Part shown: positions 24,431-35,799 of the stretch, in pieces
How the letters are laid out: every line of letters begins with the position of its first letter
Numbering within the stretch: position 1 is the stretch's first letter
Source of the DNA: Alligator mississippiensis
Taxonomy: Eukaryota > Chordata > Crocodylia > Alligatoridae
Direction: 5' to 3'
NCBI RefSeq assembly: GCF_030867095.1
Contig: NC_081833.1
Coordinates: 72,359,395 to 72,423,394, forward strand
Length of the DNA: 64,000 nucleotides
Program-made: the position numbers and the translations under genes
The notes under the pieces: generated by a model
The model's database searches: none
What the model was told of the DNA's origin: nothing
The model's input: the letters and a program-made list of their open reading frames with translations, nothing else

Positions 24431-25888
24431 CTGATTTGGGTATGTGAAGGAAGGGGGTGACCCTAAATAATCCCCAGTCCCTAATCTAGGTGCTTGCAAG
24501 GGCTGTCCCTGACCCCCAGCCCCTGATTTGGGTGTGTGAAAGAAGGGGGCGACCCTAAATGATCCCCAGCCCCTAATCCAAATGCTTGCAAGGGCTGTCC
24601 CTAACCCCCAGCCCCTGATTTGGGTGTGTGAAGGAAGGAGGCGACCCTAAATAATCCCCAGTCCCTAATCTAGCTGCTTGCAAGGGGTGTCCCTAACCCC
24701 CAGCTCCTGATTTGGGTGTGTGAAGGAAGGAGGCGACCCTAAATGATCCCCAGCCCCTAATCCAAATGCTTGCAAGGGGTGTCCCTGACCCCCAGCCCCT
24801 GATTTGGGTGTGTGAAGGAAGGGGGCGACCCTAAATGATCCCCAACCCCTAATCCAGGCGCTTGCAAGGGCTGTCCCTAACCCCCAGCCCCTGATTTGGG
24901 TGTGTGAAGGAAGGGGGCGATCCTAAATGATCCCCAGCCCCTAATCTAGCTGCTTGCAAAGGCTGTCCCTAACCCCCAGCCCCTGATTTGGGTGTGTGAA
25001 GGAAGGAGGCGACCCTAAATAATCCCCAGTCCCTAATCTAGATGCTTGCAAGGGCTGTCCCTAACCCCCAGCTCCTGATTTGGGTGTGTGAAGGAAGGGG
25101 GCGATCCTAAATGATCCCCACCCCTAATCCAAATGCTTGCAAGGGGTGTCCCTGACCCCCAGCCCCTGATTTGGGTGTGTGAAGGAAGGAGGCGACCCTA
25201 AATGATCCCCACCCCTAACCCAGGCGCTTGCAAAGGCTGTCCCTAACCCCCAGCCCCTGATTTGGGTGTGTGAAGGAAGGGGGCGACCCTAAATGATCCC
25301 CAGCCCCTAATCTAGCTGCTTGCAAAGGCTGTCCCTAACCCCCAGCCCCTGATTTGGGTGTGTAAAGGAAGGAGGAGACCCTAAATAATCCCCAGTCCCT
25401 AATCTAGCTGCTTGCAAGGGGTGTCCCTAACCCCCAGCCCCTGATTTGGGTGTGTGGAGGAAGGAGGCGACCCTAAATGATCCCCAGCCCCTAATCCAAA
25501 TGCTTGCAAGGGGTGTCCCTGACCCCCAGCCCCTGATTTGGGTGTGTGAAGGAAGGGGGCGACCCTAAATGATCCCCAACCCCTAATCCAGGCGCTTGCA
25601 AGGGCTGTCCCTAACCCCCAGCCCCTGATTTGGGTGTGTGAAGGAAGGAGGCGACCCTAAATGATCCCCAGTCCCTAATCTAGATGCTTGCAAAGGCTGT
25701 CCCTAACCCCCAGCTCCTGATTTGGGTGTGTGAAGGAAGGGGGCGATCCTAAATGATCCCCACCCCTAATCCAAATGCTTGCAAGGGGTGTCCCTGACCC
25801 CCAGCCCCTGCTTTGGGTGTGTGGAGGAAGGAGGCGACCCTAAATGATCCCCACCCCTAACCCAGGCGCTTGCAAAGGTTGCCCCCTG
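24431..25888 (+). repeat. 92-bp minisatellite array (about 16 units) upstream of KLHL36
   Basis: The motif 'cctgatttgggtgtgtgaag' recurs at 24431, 24523, 24615 and onward at 92-bp steps (a few units about 3 bp shorter) to 25808. Units differ at a diagnostic block before 'gcttgcaa' (ccaaat, ccaggc, ctagct or ctagat). Variants recur in order: a ccaaat unit is regularly followed by a ccaggc unit, and ccaaat units are spaced about 367, 367 and 275 bp apart, showing expansion of multi-unit blocks. The last unit runs directly into the KLHL36 CpG island. Confidence 0.95.
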
Positions 25889-25889
25889 A

Positions 25890-26400
25890 TGCGGGAAGCG
25901 GATCAATCCCGAGGCTCCGCAGCCCCCGCTCCTCCGGGCGCCTGCAGGGCTGCCCCGCCCCCTCGCTCGCGGCCCCGCCCCCGGCCCCACCCCCTGGCCC
26001 GCGCTTCCTGCCGGGCAGTGTGGGCGGCGCGGCCCGGGGACGCGACAGGGTGGTCGCAGGGTGGGAGCCGCGCGCCTCCCCCGCCCCCGCCCCGCGCCGC
26101 GGAGATGAGCCCCGCCGCCGCCCTCCCTCTGCCCCTGGTGTCCTCGGAGCTGTGTCCGAGCTTGTGTCGAGAAACCCTCCAGCAGTGCCAGGGGGGGGCT
26201 TTGCCTTGTGTTCATGGCACAGGGCGGGCAGAGCGGCTCAGTGCTGGCTCTCCCGCGAGACACGAATCCGGACGCCGCCCGGAGACTTAAGTTAGTCCGG
26301 GCGCCCGCGTCCAACCCCCCCCGATGCCGTCGGACGAAGGTGCACGGAGCTAAGCGCCTCCGTCCTGTCCTGTGGGTAAATTTACGGGCAGTAGAATGAG
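25890..26400 (+). promoter_or_regulatory. KLHL36: KLHL36 CpG-island promoter and probable 5' UTR exon
   Basis: GC content and CpG density rise sharply here. GC boxes of the CCCCGCCCC type cluster at 25955-25995, with further GC-rich runs to 26110. The island lies between the minisatellite and the first coding exon of KLHL36. Because that coding exon has a splice acceptor before its ATG, a noncoding first exon must lie upstream. A possible donor is ctgtgg|gtaaat near 26375. The transcription start cannot be fixed from sequence alone. Confidence 0.75.
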
Positions 26401-26762
26401 TCTTTTGGGGGGGTTTCAGGTTTGAGAATAATATCTCCTCTTTTCCCCCGTCCCCCGGCTGCGTACGGCCGGGACAGACCAGTCGGCGCTCTTCCTCTAG
26501 TTGTGATGGCGTTGATGCTGTTGGCGCGGATTGAAGAGGGATGGCGACAGGCTAGCCAACAACCCTAAGGATAGCCAACGACACAGCGGGATTAGTAGAG
26601 GGGGTGAAGGAATCGATTTCCATCCCCTTAGCTGCTTGAAATAATGGATCGATACGTGTCCGCAGCCCTGTTGTTCTTCTCCGTTATAGGGCCGTTGGCT
26701 GTAGTTAGGGAGTTAATTTTAGGCGGAGAGCGGGGTGATTTATTTTCTGTTTTTTCTTCCAG

Positions 26763-26844
26763 AAAGACCACAAATCGTGCAATAATGGAGGGAACCCGAC
26801 AGACTAGAATCTCTCGCCCGCACAAAATAAGCGAATCCTCAAAG
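26763..26844 (+). CDS. KLHL36: KLHL36 first coding exon (ATG at 26785; residues 1-20)
   Basis: Coding is 26785-26844; bases 26763-26784 are 5' UTR after a strong acceptor (ctgttttttcttccag). The translation MEGTRQTRISRPHKISESSK matches the human KLHL36 N-terminus almost residue for residue. The exon ends with AAG|GTTTGT in phase 0, and the next exon resumes VYRWADHS, as in human. The protein is a BTB-BACK-Kelch substrate adaptor for CUL3-RING ubiquitin ligases. Its physiological substrate is not known to me. This start is chosen because it is the first ATG after the acceptor and gives the conserved MEGxRQTR opening. Confidence 0.95.
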
Positions 26845-29800
26845 GTTTGTGAACTTAAATCTCTCTCGCTGCAACCTGTAACCAACAGTGCTTTCTCTTG
26901 GGAAAAATGAAATAAGTGGTGAGATCCCATCCCTCTCCCCAGTTAAGTGGGAAGAACAGCAGAGAGACGAGTTGATATTTAGCTGCTAGGTTTATGGTTA
27001 ATAAAGTACATTCAAAGTTTATGCAAATGCAGCTTTATTTTAAGAATTGCAATTGGAAAACTAGCTGTTGTTCAGAGAGGTACATACCATGAAAAAACCC
27101 AGTGTGCCATCACAACAGGGTAGCTCCTCAGCCCTGGGATTCTCTGGTAACTCAAATAGTGGAGATTTGGGGTTTTTTGGAAGTTTATATACTAATTTCT
27201 AACCTTTAACACTTTCTTTTAAATTTATGCACCAATTTCTAACCTCTTACACTTTCTTTTAAATTTATGCACCAATTTCTAACCTTTAAAAGACATCATT
27301 TCTGGTTGATTCAGACCTGAGTTTTTTGCTTTTCCAGAAAAGCAGAGCCCTGATTTTGCAAATGCTTGCATGCATGAGCAGAACCGCCGACCTCCGTGGG
27401 ACTGTCCACATGGCTAGAAGTTATTTTTAGGGTATTTGAAGAACCAGGGGCACGGATGCATCCCTGCATCGATGCACTGTTCGGTTGACTTCAGTTAGGA
27501 TTCTGCAGGGATCCACACTACATATGCTGTTGTAGAAGTGAGGCCTATGTTTTCTAAAACCCTGAAGTCAATAGTTTTATTACTTTAGTTTGGGGGGAAA
27601 AAAGGCTTTTGTTTTGCGGTGTGTTTGCTGCTTTGATTGGTATTTAAACATGGCTCTGCGGTACCTACAATCCGCGTGTCCTGACTCTGCTAGTGCAAAA
27701 GAGCCAGAAAGCCTCTGGCTCCGTAGTGTGGCTCAGTGTGTTCTTCAAAGCAGGAAAGCCTCACCACTTTTTTTGCTTCATTAAGGATCAAAGACACTTC
27801 ATTAATGACCCATTAAATAAATGAGACGTTCAGGATTTTGTTGGCTGTAATAATACATATTAAGATAGAAGCAGAGGACTTATTTAAAATAATGCATTTT
27901 TAAAGTAATGTGGTCTCTCTGCCCTAGCATTTTAATAATTCATCCCTTTAAAAATTAATAATCTTGACAGCATTGTTTTGGGGTTGTTCTTTTTGTGCTT
28001 ATACAGCTGCTGTTACTGTTAACCTCGGACTCTCTCATTAGTTAATTTTAAACCTTGCGTACAGAATAAACGTGGGGAAACTGTTTGTTTTTCATATGAA
28101 ATGTGTCTCGGTCTTGAAATTTGCAGTTACTGGGCTCATTTTTTCTCAATGATGTGAGAATGAACAAATGACTTGGTAAGTGGATGGAGCGTGTTAATCT
28201 GTTCTGAAGCATTGCTCTGTAACGTCACACGTGCTCATTTAATGCTCTGTTGTGAAGGGGGAGCACTTCCCCACAGGGACAAGGAGCTGGGAATACAACT
28301 TGTCATCAACAGTTGTATTCGGGATTTAGTCCATAAGGGCCTTTGGTAACGTGTAAAGTCAGCTGTGATCTCGTTATGCGCAAAGAACGGCATTAAAGCA
28401 TTTGCGAGAGCACTAATCAGCCCGTTTCAGAGAGGAGAGGATGGGTGTTTTTTGGTTGAATCCAATAACTTTGAATAAAGAGATTCAGAATATGATGCTA
28501 TAAATCTGCTCGTCCTCTAAAAAGGAAGGTGAGCCGCCCTAAAGTTACTGGTTTGCCTTTTAGAGGCTCCATGTAGCACGTTGTCATTGCATACTCCTCC
28601 TTCATTTGGAGTTATTTATGACATCGAATAATGTGGTTGAAAGGAAGAAATAGAGGTAACACGAGTTTTAAATGCATTCTGTGCCAGGCGCAACTCGCCT
28701 TGGAGCCCGCGGAGAACATTTGAATGCCTTACGATCCTCTTCAGATGTTTGTCACGGTGGTAGTTACAGGCCCTGCTTTGAGATAAGAGCCTTCTGCTAC
28801 TGAATAAGCGCTTCGTTCTTGCTTCAAAGAATTCAAACTAAAACTCTGTCTTTGTGGGAGGGAAAGATTTTTGGGAAGATATAACTAGCAGTGCAAATTC
28901 AAGCCATTATGGCTATATTGGTATAACCTTCCCCTTTGCTGGCCCATGTGGACCGCCTTATTCCAGTAGAAAAGTGTGTGTGTGGGGGGTGTTCAGTGTA
29001 GCTTATTTTGCCCAGGAAATAACTTGTTCAACTAAAATAAAAAGAGAATACTGGGATATCAGAGTAAGGGTGATCACCTGGAAAAAGTATGACTATAACT
29101 GGTAAAGCTTTTTCCAAGGGGGCAAGGCCCAAACTGTTTCCCTCTCACCTCTTATTTTGCCTCAATCACAAAGGTAAGATCATGCATGGAGAAAAGTGCC
29201 GGCAAAGCTTGGCAGATTCACAAAGTATTAATTTGTGCTTTGTGGGATTATATCCGTGTAATTCCACTATTTGTACGTTGCAGTGTATAACATATGTTCT
29301 GACATGCAGATTAAATGATGTCGCTTTGAAAAAAACCCAACCACCTTTGTCAGCGAGAGAAAATCCCATTGGTTTGTCATAGTTGCCGTCTACTTAATCT
29401 GCCTGAATTTGTCACATCTACATAGGACTCTGTTTGAAAGATCCTGCCATGAAGTCAGCAGAGCCCTGCACGGTGCAGGGATCTGTCGCTGCATGTTATC
29501 GAATCCGGGCCTTTGTCTTGAGTGTGTGCTTAGCCCTGGGTTTCCAAGTGAGGCCTGATGTTTCCTACCTTTAGCAACTTGTGTTATATTTCCTAGAGGG
29601 GATTTACATGCCAGAGTTGAAGTCTCAAAGATAGGCTGCTTCTGAGTTCCCCTTCCCTTTTTTTCCATTCCCAAGCCCTCCATATAAGAAGAGGCTGCAG
29701 GGAGGTAGGAGGAAATGATAGCAGTGATGAACAGTAACATGCAACGAGTTAGGTAGTTCCTTGTCAGCGAGGGCAAGAAGGTTGTACTTGAAATGCTTGG

Positions 29801-29954
29801 TTGGATGCCAGACTGAGCTACTGCAAATTGGGATCTGTCATGAATGCAGAGTAAAAATGTGCTTTTTCTCACCTTTCACAAGAGAGAGTGCCTTGCTTTC
29901 TGTGAGCCGGTCTACTGAAGAGAACAGCCGTCTGATATTGTTCCTCTATTTCAG
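26845..29954. other. KLHL36: KLHL36 intron after first coding exon
   Basis: A 3.1-kb noncoding intron with donor GTTTGT and acceptor cctctatttcag. It contains a 40-bp triple tandem repeat at 27184-27288 and is otherwise AT-rich with no recognised repeats or genes. Confidence 0.85.
27184..27288 (+). repeat. 40-bp tandem repeat, about 2.6 copies
   Basis: The phrase 'accaatttctaacct' (first copy actaatttct) starts at 27191, 27231 and 27271, with 'actttcttttaaatttatgc' between. The copies are nearly identical, so the expansion is recent. Confidence 0.95.
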
Positions 29955-31028
29955 GTGTACCGATGGGCTGACCACTCCAATCTGGTGCTTCAAAGCCTGA
30001 ATGAGCAGAGACACCGCGGCCTCTTCTGTGATATTGTTCTGGTAGTGGAAGAGCAGCGAGTTCCTGCCCACCGCAATCTCCTGGCCGTTTGCAGCGACTA
30101 CTTCAACTCTATGTTCACCATTGGCATGCGGGAGGCCTATCAGAAAGAGGTCGAACTGTTTGGAGCCTCTTACATTGGTCTCAAAGCCGTGGTGGATTTT
30201 CTCTATGGCAGCGAGCTGTCCTTAGATGGCGGGAATATCGACTACGTGCTGGAGACGGCCCATCTGCTGCAGATCTGGAAAGTGGTTGACTTCTGTTGTG
30301 AGTATCTCGAGAACGAAGTCAGCGAGGAGAACTATCTGTACCTGCAGGAGCTGGCTTCGATCTACAACCTGAAACGCCTGGACTCCTACATTGACTCGTT
30401 CATCCTGCAAAACTTCGGCACGCTCTCTTTCACACCAGACTTCTTGCAGAACGTTTCCATCCAAAAGCTCTGCCAGTACCTGGACAGCAGCAATGTGCAG
30501 CAGGAGTGCGAGCACGATTTGCTGCAGGCTGCCTTGCAGTGGCTGACACAGTACCCAGAAAGGGAAAATGAAGCTCATCAAGTCCTGGACAATATCCATT
30601 TCCCATTGATACCCAAGAGTGACCTCCTTCACCGAGTCAAGCCCGCTGTCTGCTCTCTTCTCCCAAAGGAAGCCAACTGCGAGGGGTTCATAGAAGAAGC
30701 AGTGAACTACCACAATAACGTCACGGCCCAGCCGGTGCTTCAGAACAAGCGGACGGCTCTGCGTACCAGTGAAGAGAGGCTCCTGTTTGTGGGTGGCGAG
30801 GTTTCAGAGCGGTGCTTGGAGCTGAGTGACGATACTTGTTTCTTGGACACCAAAAAGGGGCAGTGGGTAGCAGAAACACCGCTCCCAGCCAGGCGAAGTC
30901 ATCACTGTGTTGCGGTGCTGGGAGGTTTCATCTTCATAGCTGGAGGCAGCTTCTCCAGAGACAACGGAGGGGATGCAGCTTCAAATCTTCTATATAGGTA
31001 TGATCCCCGCTGTAACCAGTGGATAAAG
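29955..31028 (+). CDS. KLHL36: KLHL36 main exon: BTB, BACK and first Kelch blades (residues 21-378)
   Basis: This 1074-base exon encodes 358 residues in phase 0 and ends CAGTGGATAAAG|GTGAGA. In order: a BTB domain around residues 36-145 (GLFCDIVLV, the [15 protein letters not shown] core, FTIGMRE), which dimerises and binds CUL3; a BACK domain around 150-250 (the [20 protein letters not shown] segment and [14 protein letters not shown]); then Kelch blades from about residue 293 (LLFVGGE, then [18 protein letters not shown]). The sequence is very close to human KLHL36 over its whole length. The reading frame continues past the donor for about 57 codons; this is chance read-through of the intron, since the next blade is supplied by the exon at 32348. 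Confidence 0.97.
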
Positions 31029-31609
31029 GTGAGACTTGAGCTGTATTACATCTTTTTCAAAGTCCTTAATGGTTATTTGCTTCCCTCTTTGGCAGTGGAA
31101 GGAGAATGCTCATCATGCTTACTTGCATATGAGGACCTATTTATGCTTAAAAATTTAAAGCGGTCAACTATACATAGCTTAAATGCTCGATTGCACAAGT
31201 GATGAAAAACTATGCCATTTGTAAAAAAAAAAAAAATCAGTGTTGAGGAGCCAGGTTTTCAACTCTTATTGGGAGCTAGGCAGCCATTCTGAAAATCCAG
31301 CGTGGCGCCTGTCTTCAGCTTTGAGTGACTAAATACTTTGGTCCAAAATGCAGTGCAAAAAGCAACATCTATGAGCTAATTTGCCTCCCAAGTCAGAGCC
31401 CCGGTAGGACAGGACATGTGTAATGTTCAGCTGATGTTACACTGTGGACTGATCTTCTGTCTTCGGGTGCCTGTACCCGAGCAGTGAGGCTGCTCCGATG
31501 CTCTGTAATTACAGCTTGGTGGAGCAGCCTTGATTAATCGAGTCTGCTGGAGTGGGGTAATTGCCATGCTCCAGCATTTGCTAGTGTCTTGTGTATCAGC
31601 TTACCTGTG

Positions 31610-31690
31610 CTTTAAAATGGCGGCAGGGACACTTTAACTAAAGCTCGTTGGACAAGCTTTAGTTAAAGCACCCCTGCCACCATTTTTAAG
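31610..31690. mobile_element. Palindromic MITE core (36-bp arms)
   Basis: Arms 31610-31645 and 31655-31690 are inverted copies (each ends 'tttaactaaagct' when read inward) around a 9-base loop. The left arm contains aaaatggcggc and the right arm its diverged mirror. A second palindrome, attagagcgactct / agagttgctctaat, follows at 31733-31761. Both probably belong to one MITE whose outer ends I could not define. Confidence 0.65.
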
Positions 31691-31763
31691 CCCAAGGACA
31701 TGGATACACGAGATGTTGCAGATGCTTTTGATTAGAGCGACTCTCAGAGTTGCTCTAATTAAC

Positions 31764-31794
31764 ACCCCCCCCCCCCCCACACACACACACACAC
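31764..31794 (+). repeat. C-run followed by (CA)n microsatellite
   Basis: About 15 C residues are followed by about 8 CA dinucleotides. Confidence 0.95.
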
Positions 31795-32347
31795 TCCTGG
31801 AGCGTGTGTATAAATGCCCCTAGTGCCTTGACAACTTCTGGTGGTTCAATTTTTGAGTCTTTCAGAGTATCCCTGTACACATGTAGTACTACAAAGGGAT
31901 TTATGTACTGCCAGAGCATAGAGTGTTTTGTCTCATGCATGCTTTCCATTGTCTCTGACCTTTAATTCCAGTGCTGACACACGATTTAATGTAGAACAGA
32001 CTTTCATTGCACGGATGCAAGATTATTCGTATGCTCGAGAAGGAAGGCTGTTTTATTTGCGAGAGATCAAATATTCTTAACCATAATGAACATGCACCCA
32101 ATCTAGTTAGACTGAATGAGCCAAGCTTTGCTGAAGTGCGAGAAGATTATACCCTCCAGCTGAAAATGATATGTCAGCAAAGTATTTGGCACAGATACCG
32201 TCCTGCCAGCAGAAGAATGCTTTTATCAGCCTAGCTTATGTGTTTTAGGGAAGTGGTAGAAAGAGCTGTGACAACAGGACTGTAGCAGCAGGGGTCTGTA
32301 GTCTAGACAAGCCCTTGAGGATGTCGATGCTCTGTGCTTTTCTGCAG

Positions 32348-32505
32348 GTTGCCTCCATGAGACAGCGTCGAGTCGACTTCTACCTGGGAGCCATTACAGA
32401 CATGCTGATAGCTGTTGGTGGAAGAAATGAGAACGGGGCACTTTCTTCAGTGGAGACTTATAGCCCACAAAAAGACGCGTGGTCTTATATAGCAGGCTTG
32501 CCAAG
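32348..32505 (+). CDS. KLHL36: KLHL36 exon encoding Kelch blade 3 (residues 379-431)
   Basis: The acceptor is gtgcttttctgcag. The exon reads [18 protein letters not shown] then [20 protein letters not shown] and ends [14 protein letters not shown] plus two bases of an Arg codon (CCAAG|GTAACA). The GG and Tyr/Trp spacing (AVGG...VETYSP...WSY) is a complete Kelch repeat, and DFYL and [17 protein letters not shown] match human KLHL36. At 158 bases it leaves phase 2, which the next exon restores. Confidence 0.96.
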
Positions 32506-34618
32506 GTAACAGCAATCTGTTCAGAAACCTGTTCTGTAGAGAGAGGGATGCTCTGAGAACCAATGTGGCCTGGCCATTCAATCGGGATCCTGGAAATGAG
32601 GAGGAGGAATATTCCCAGTTCATGGTATTTGAGCAACTCTCCTTTCTAGGTAGTGTGAAAACAATCCCACTGATCTCAACCAGTCTCCACCCTAAGGTAA
32701 CAGATCCATTAGGTAGCTTGGGCCTGCGTGTTGTATGATTAAGTTAAAAATCAGTTTTTCTGGTTTAGAGGATGAACCCTTAAATTGTACTTGCTTCCTG
32801 AGCTGACATCTAGATGTGGATGTCGATCCTTCGTCGATGATGGGCTTCCGCTAGTCTACCTGCGTATCATTTGCAGGTGTTGTGATAGCGCATGAGACTC
32901 TTTTGAGTTTCACTGTCTGAGCAGGATGCCCTGAAACCTGTGACTTCAGCAATGAGGCTTGCCCTCTTGTTCCTGGGTGACATCATTGACAAGACCCTTC
33001 AGACAGTCTTGAAGGGAGATTCATGGTATATTTTTATCCTCTGAGCTGACAAACTGCAGAGACATAGGCAGCTAGCAAGGGCATACATGGCAGAGGCTTC
33101 CTTTGTCCAATTCTATTTTGAGCAACCTTGGCTCAGACCAGCAACTGGGCTTTGGCCCAGAGCACTCCAGGGGAGCTAGCTGCGTACATATTCTGATGTA
33201 CATGCAAGCAGATCTGGCAGCTGAGATTAAAAGTTTCCATATTCCCTAGCATGCTCTGTATATGGCTGAGTTCATTTGTTTGATTTTATTTTATTTTTTT
33301 TTGTATCCCTCTCTGCTTAATTGGACAGGGAGGAAGGGGAGTCTTGTCACGCCTTCTAATGTCAGTATGCTCACCAGTACACGTTAGAAGGCAGATATTG
33401 CAATATGCCGAAGACAGCAAAGAACCGAACTGCCATACAAATGTTTGGAAAATCACGCACTAGTCTTATGGATAATGACCCTCCTCATACAGAGTTTTAA
33501 GTGTCTTCTGAGGCTTTGGGGATCATCTGGGTGCTCGGTGACCACAACCCACGTCCTGAGCATGCTTCAGCCTCCTCCTTCAAGTGGGATAGTAGTCTAG
33601 TGGTCTGCACTTTGTCTCAGTGACCTTTCTGCCTCCTTCTCAATGTCAGAGACAGATCACTTTTATTTGGAAAACTTGTTAGGGGGCTGCCTGGTCATTG
33701 GAGCTTGTATGCTTCTGGAATAAAGGATGTCTTCACTTCCCTCCAAGGTATTTTCCTTGTAGGGTAACTGTGGTTCGCTACTTTTTCCCCCCCCTCCAAG
33801 AATGCTTGGAACGTAGATGTGGTCAAAGATAAGGTAGTGGGTTTGCTGTGTCTGTGGTTGAGAGCGAATCTTTGCAGGGCAAATAATTTGCATTGCTTTT
33901 ATGTCCACAGCAGGTCCTGAGCCTGGACTAAAATGAGTTGGGGCTAAATTATTTTAATCTGCTTTTGCTTGCTACAGGGGTTAGGCCCTAAAACTGTTAA
34001 AACCTCACGGCCGAAAGCTAAAATGGCAGCCCCAAGAAGCATTTGTCTTGATGTCCTTATTGCAAAAATAGGAGCGATCTCTGCCGGCGCGGTCACTGTG
34101 TGGGAAGTACGGTGCACTACACTGACTTTTTTTTTACCAGCTCTCTGTGTCTTTGCTGTCCAGTAACGTGTTAGACTTGAAAGGGCAGGAAAGAGGAAGC
34201 TCATCATAGGATCTCTGTAAATTCCTTTATGGCAATCTGTTTTCTGATAGACAGGAAGTGTTTTTTAGTTAAAATCTCTGCTGCGACAGAACTTCTAGAA
34301 ATAATAAATACTTAATGTGGCAAGAGCGGAGGACAAAAGAATGAATGAATTGCTTCTGAAGCAGACGCTAAATACATTTACTTTATGCATGCATAGAATA
34401 TCTTTTTTAGGGAGAAGTGGGAGAGATTTCTGATAATCTGCCACTTGCAACCATCTTTGGGGAAGATCTTTGTGTGTTGTTTTTTTTTTTAATCCACTGT
34501 TTGAATTTAATTTTTAAAAACCCAGTTATTTAATTATGAAACAGTTGCATGAATTGAAAATGAGGGGAGGCTTACTGTGTTTCAAACTGATCTATTTTAA
34601 CAGCTTTCTGTGTCCTCT

Positions 34619-34702
34619 ATCCCACAGTAGGGGGAAGGTAGACCGGTAATTTAGCAATTTTGGTGTAAGCTACCTCCTTATAGCTTCACTTACTGTGGGA
34701 TA
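34619..34702. repeat. Short inverted repeat, possible MITE
   Basis: The arms ctatcccacagtagg and cttactgtgggatag match at 14 of 15 positions as reverse complements, about 55 bp apart. Confidence 0.5.
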
Positions 34703-35264
34703 GGTGCATTCATATGTGCACACAGGTGATATAAGTGTTTTGTCAGTTCACAGCTGCGGTTCACAGGAACTCATTTAGAAGTGAGGAAGACGGGCGTCTT
34801 TTACAGTGGTTTGTCTGGCGTAGATGTGGCCTAGATTCTCCAAGAAGAGAAACAGTTTTAAACTCCGCACTCGGGAGTTTTGGGGAGAGCATTTGTGATG
34901 TCTCTGGTTGCCTCAAACTAGCATAATATCTTCCAAGAAAAATTACAGTTATAATTTGCAGAGGCAGGTGCTTATTCTAGATGGGAGAAGATTCTGCCTC
35001 TGTCTGAGCTCCCTTTCTACAAAGGGGAAAGTGCTAGGGACACGCCAGGTGCCGTGGAGCTGATTCTCTGTGAATGTTGATGATACCTGATCCAGCATAA
35101 GAAAGGTCTCTGGTATACGGATACATAGTGGGGTTTTCAAACGCACTCGGCCCTGGACCAATTTCTATTGAAATTGAGGGGAATTTTGAAAATCCTACCC
35201 CCAGCCAGTGAATTATACTTACTTTGCTACAGCTCATCTTCACCAATCCAAAATGTATATAGGA

Positions 35265-35799
35265 CAAGGGTAGGCAACCCCAGCACACATGCCAGCACAT
35301 GGCACGTGAAGGCATTGTGCTTGGCACGCACGCGTTGGGATGGACAGTGGGGGAGCTGCAAAGGGACCGATCCTTGTTGTGGCAGTGCAGCCCTGGCTCC
35401 TTTCCTGCTGTCCACCTCGAGGCGTGCGTGCACCTGTCTCCGGCAACAAGCCGAGCCAGGGCTCCATGGACCACGGTGCAGCGGCTTGCAGCCTCCTACC
35501 ACCTGCTGCAAACAGGCTGGGCTCCGTGGTGGGCAGCAGGGGCCTGCCCAGAGCCTGGGCTGGATTGGGGTGGCAGCCAAGAGGCTGCAAGCAGCTGCAC
35601 TGGGGTCCCGAGAGCCCCAGTCTGACTCACTGCTGGCAGACGGTGCATGTGTGCCTCGAGGCGGACGGCAGGGAAGGGGCCGGGGCTGCACTGCCACAAG
35701 GACTGGGCCCCTCACAGCTCCCCTGCCGCGTGCCAACATCTTACAAGTCAAGATTGCAGGGGTTTGGGGCACTCCACCCAAAAATGTTGCCGACCCCTG
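35265..35799. mobile_element. Nonautonomous hAT element (535 bp) in KLHL36 intron
   Basis: The left terminus caagggtaggcaacc and the right terminus (reverse-complemented caggggtcggcaac) are hAT-type inverted repeats. The flanks atatagga (35257-35264) and atataggc (35800-35807) match at 7 of 8 bases, the expected 8-bp target duplication. The interior is GC-rich, rich in CA/TG at old CpG positions, and lacks a transposase. Confidence 0.85.

Larger units (their letters stand above)
31029..32347. other. KLHL36: KLHL36 intron with MITE-like inverted repeats
   Basis: A 1.3-kb intron. A repeat-derived block at about 31404-31825 has inverted repeats at 31610-31690 and 31732-31762 and a C-run plus (CA)n at 31764-31794. 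Nothing coding is seen. Confidence 0.85.

Noticed and set aside
25766-26314. A 182-codon minus-strand frame and overlapping plus-strand frames in the KLHL36 CpG island
   Set aside because: Low-complexity Ala/Gly/Pro/Arg translation from CpG-rich DNA; it overlaps the minisatellite and promoter.
31029-31202. Continuation of the KLHL36 frame past the splice donor
   Set aside because: The sequence after GTGAGA does not resemble a Kelch blade, while the exon at 32348 supplies the expected blade in frame.
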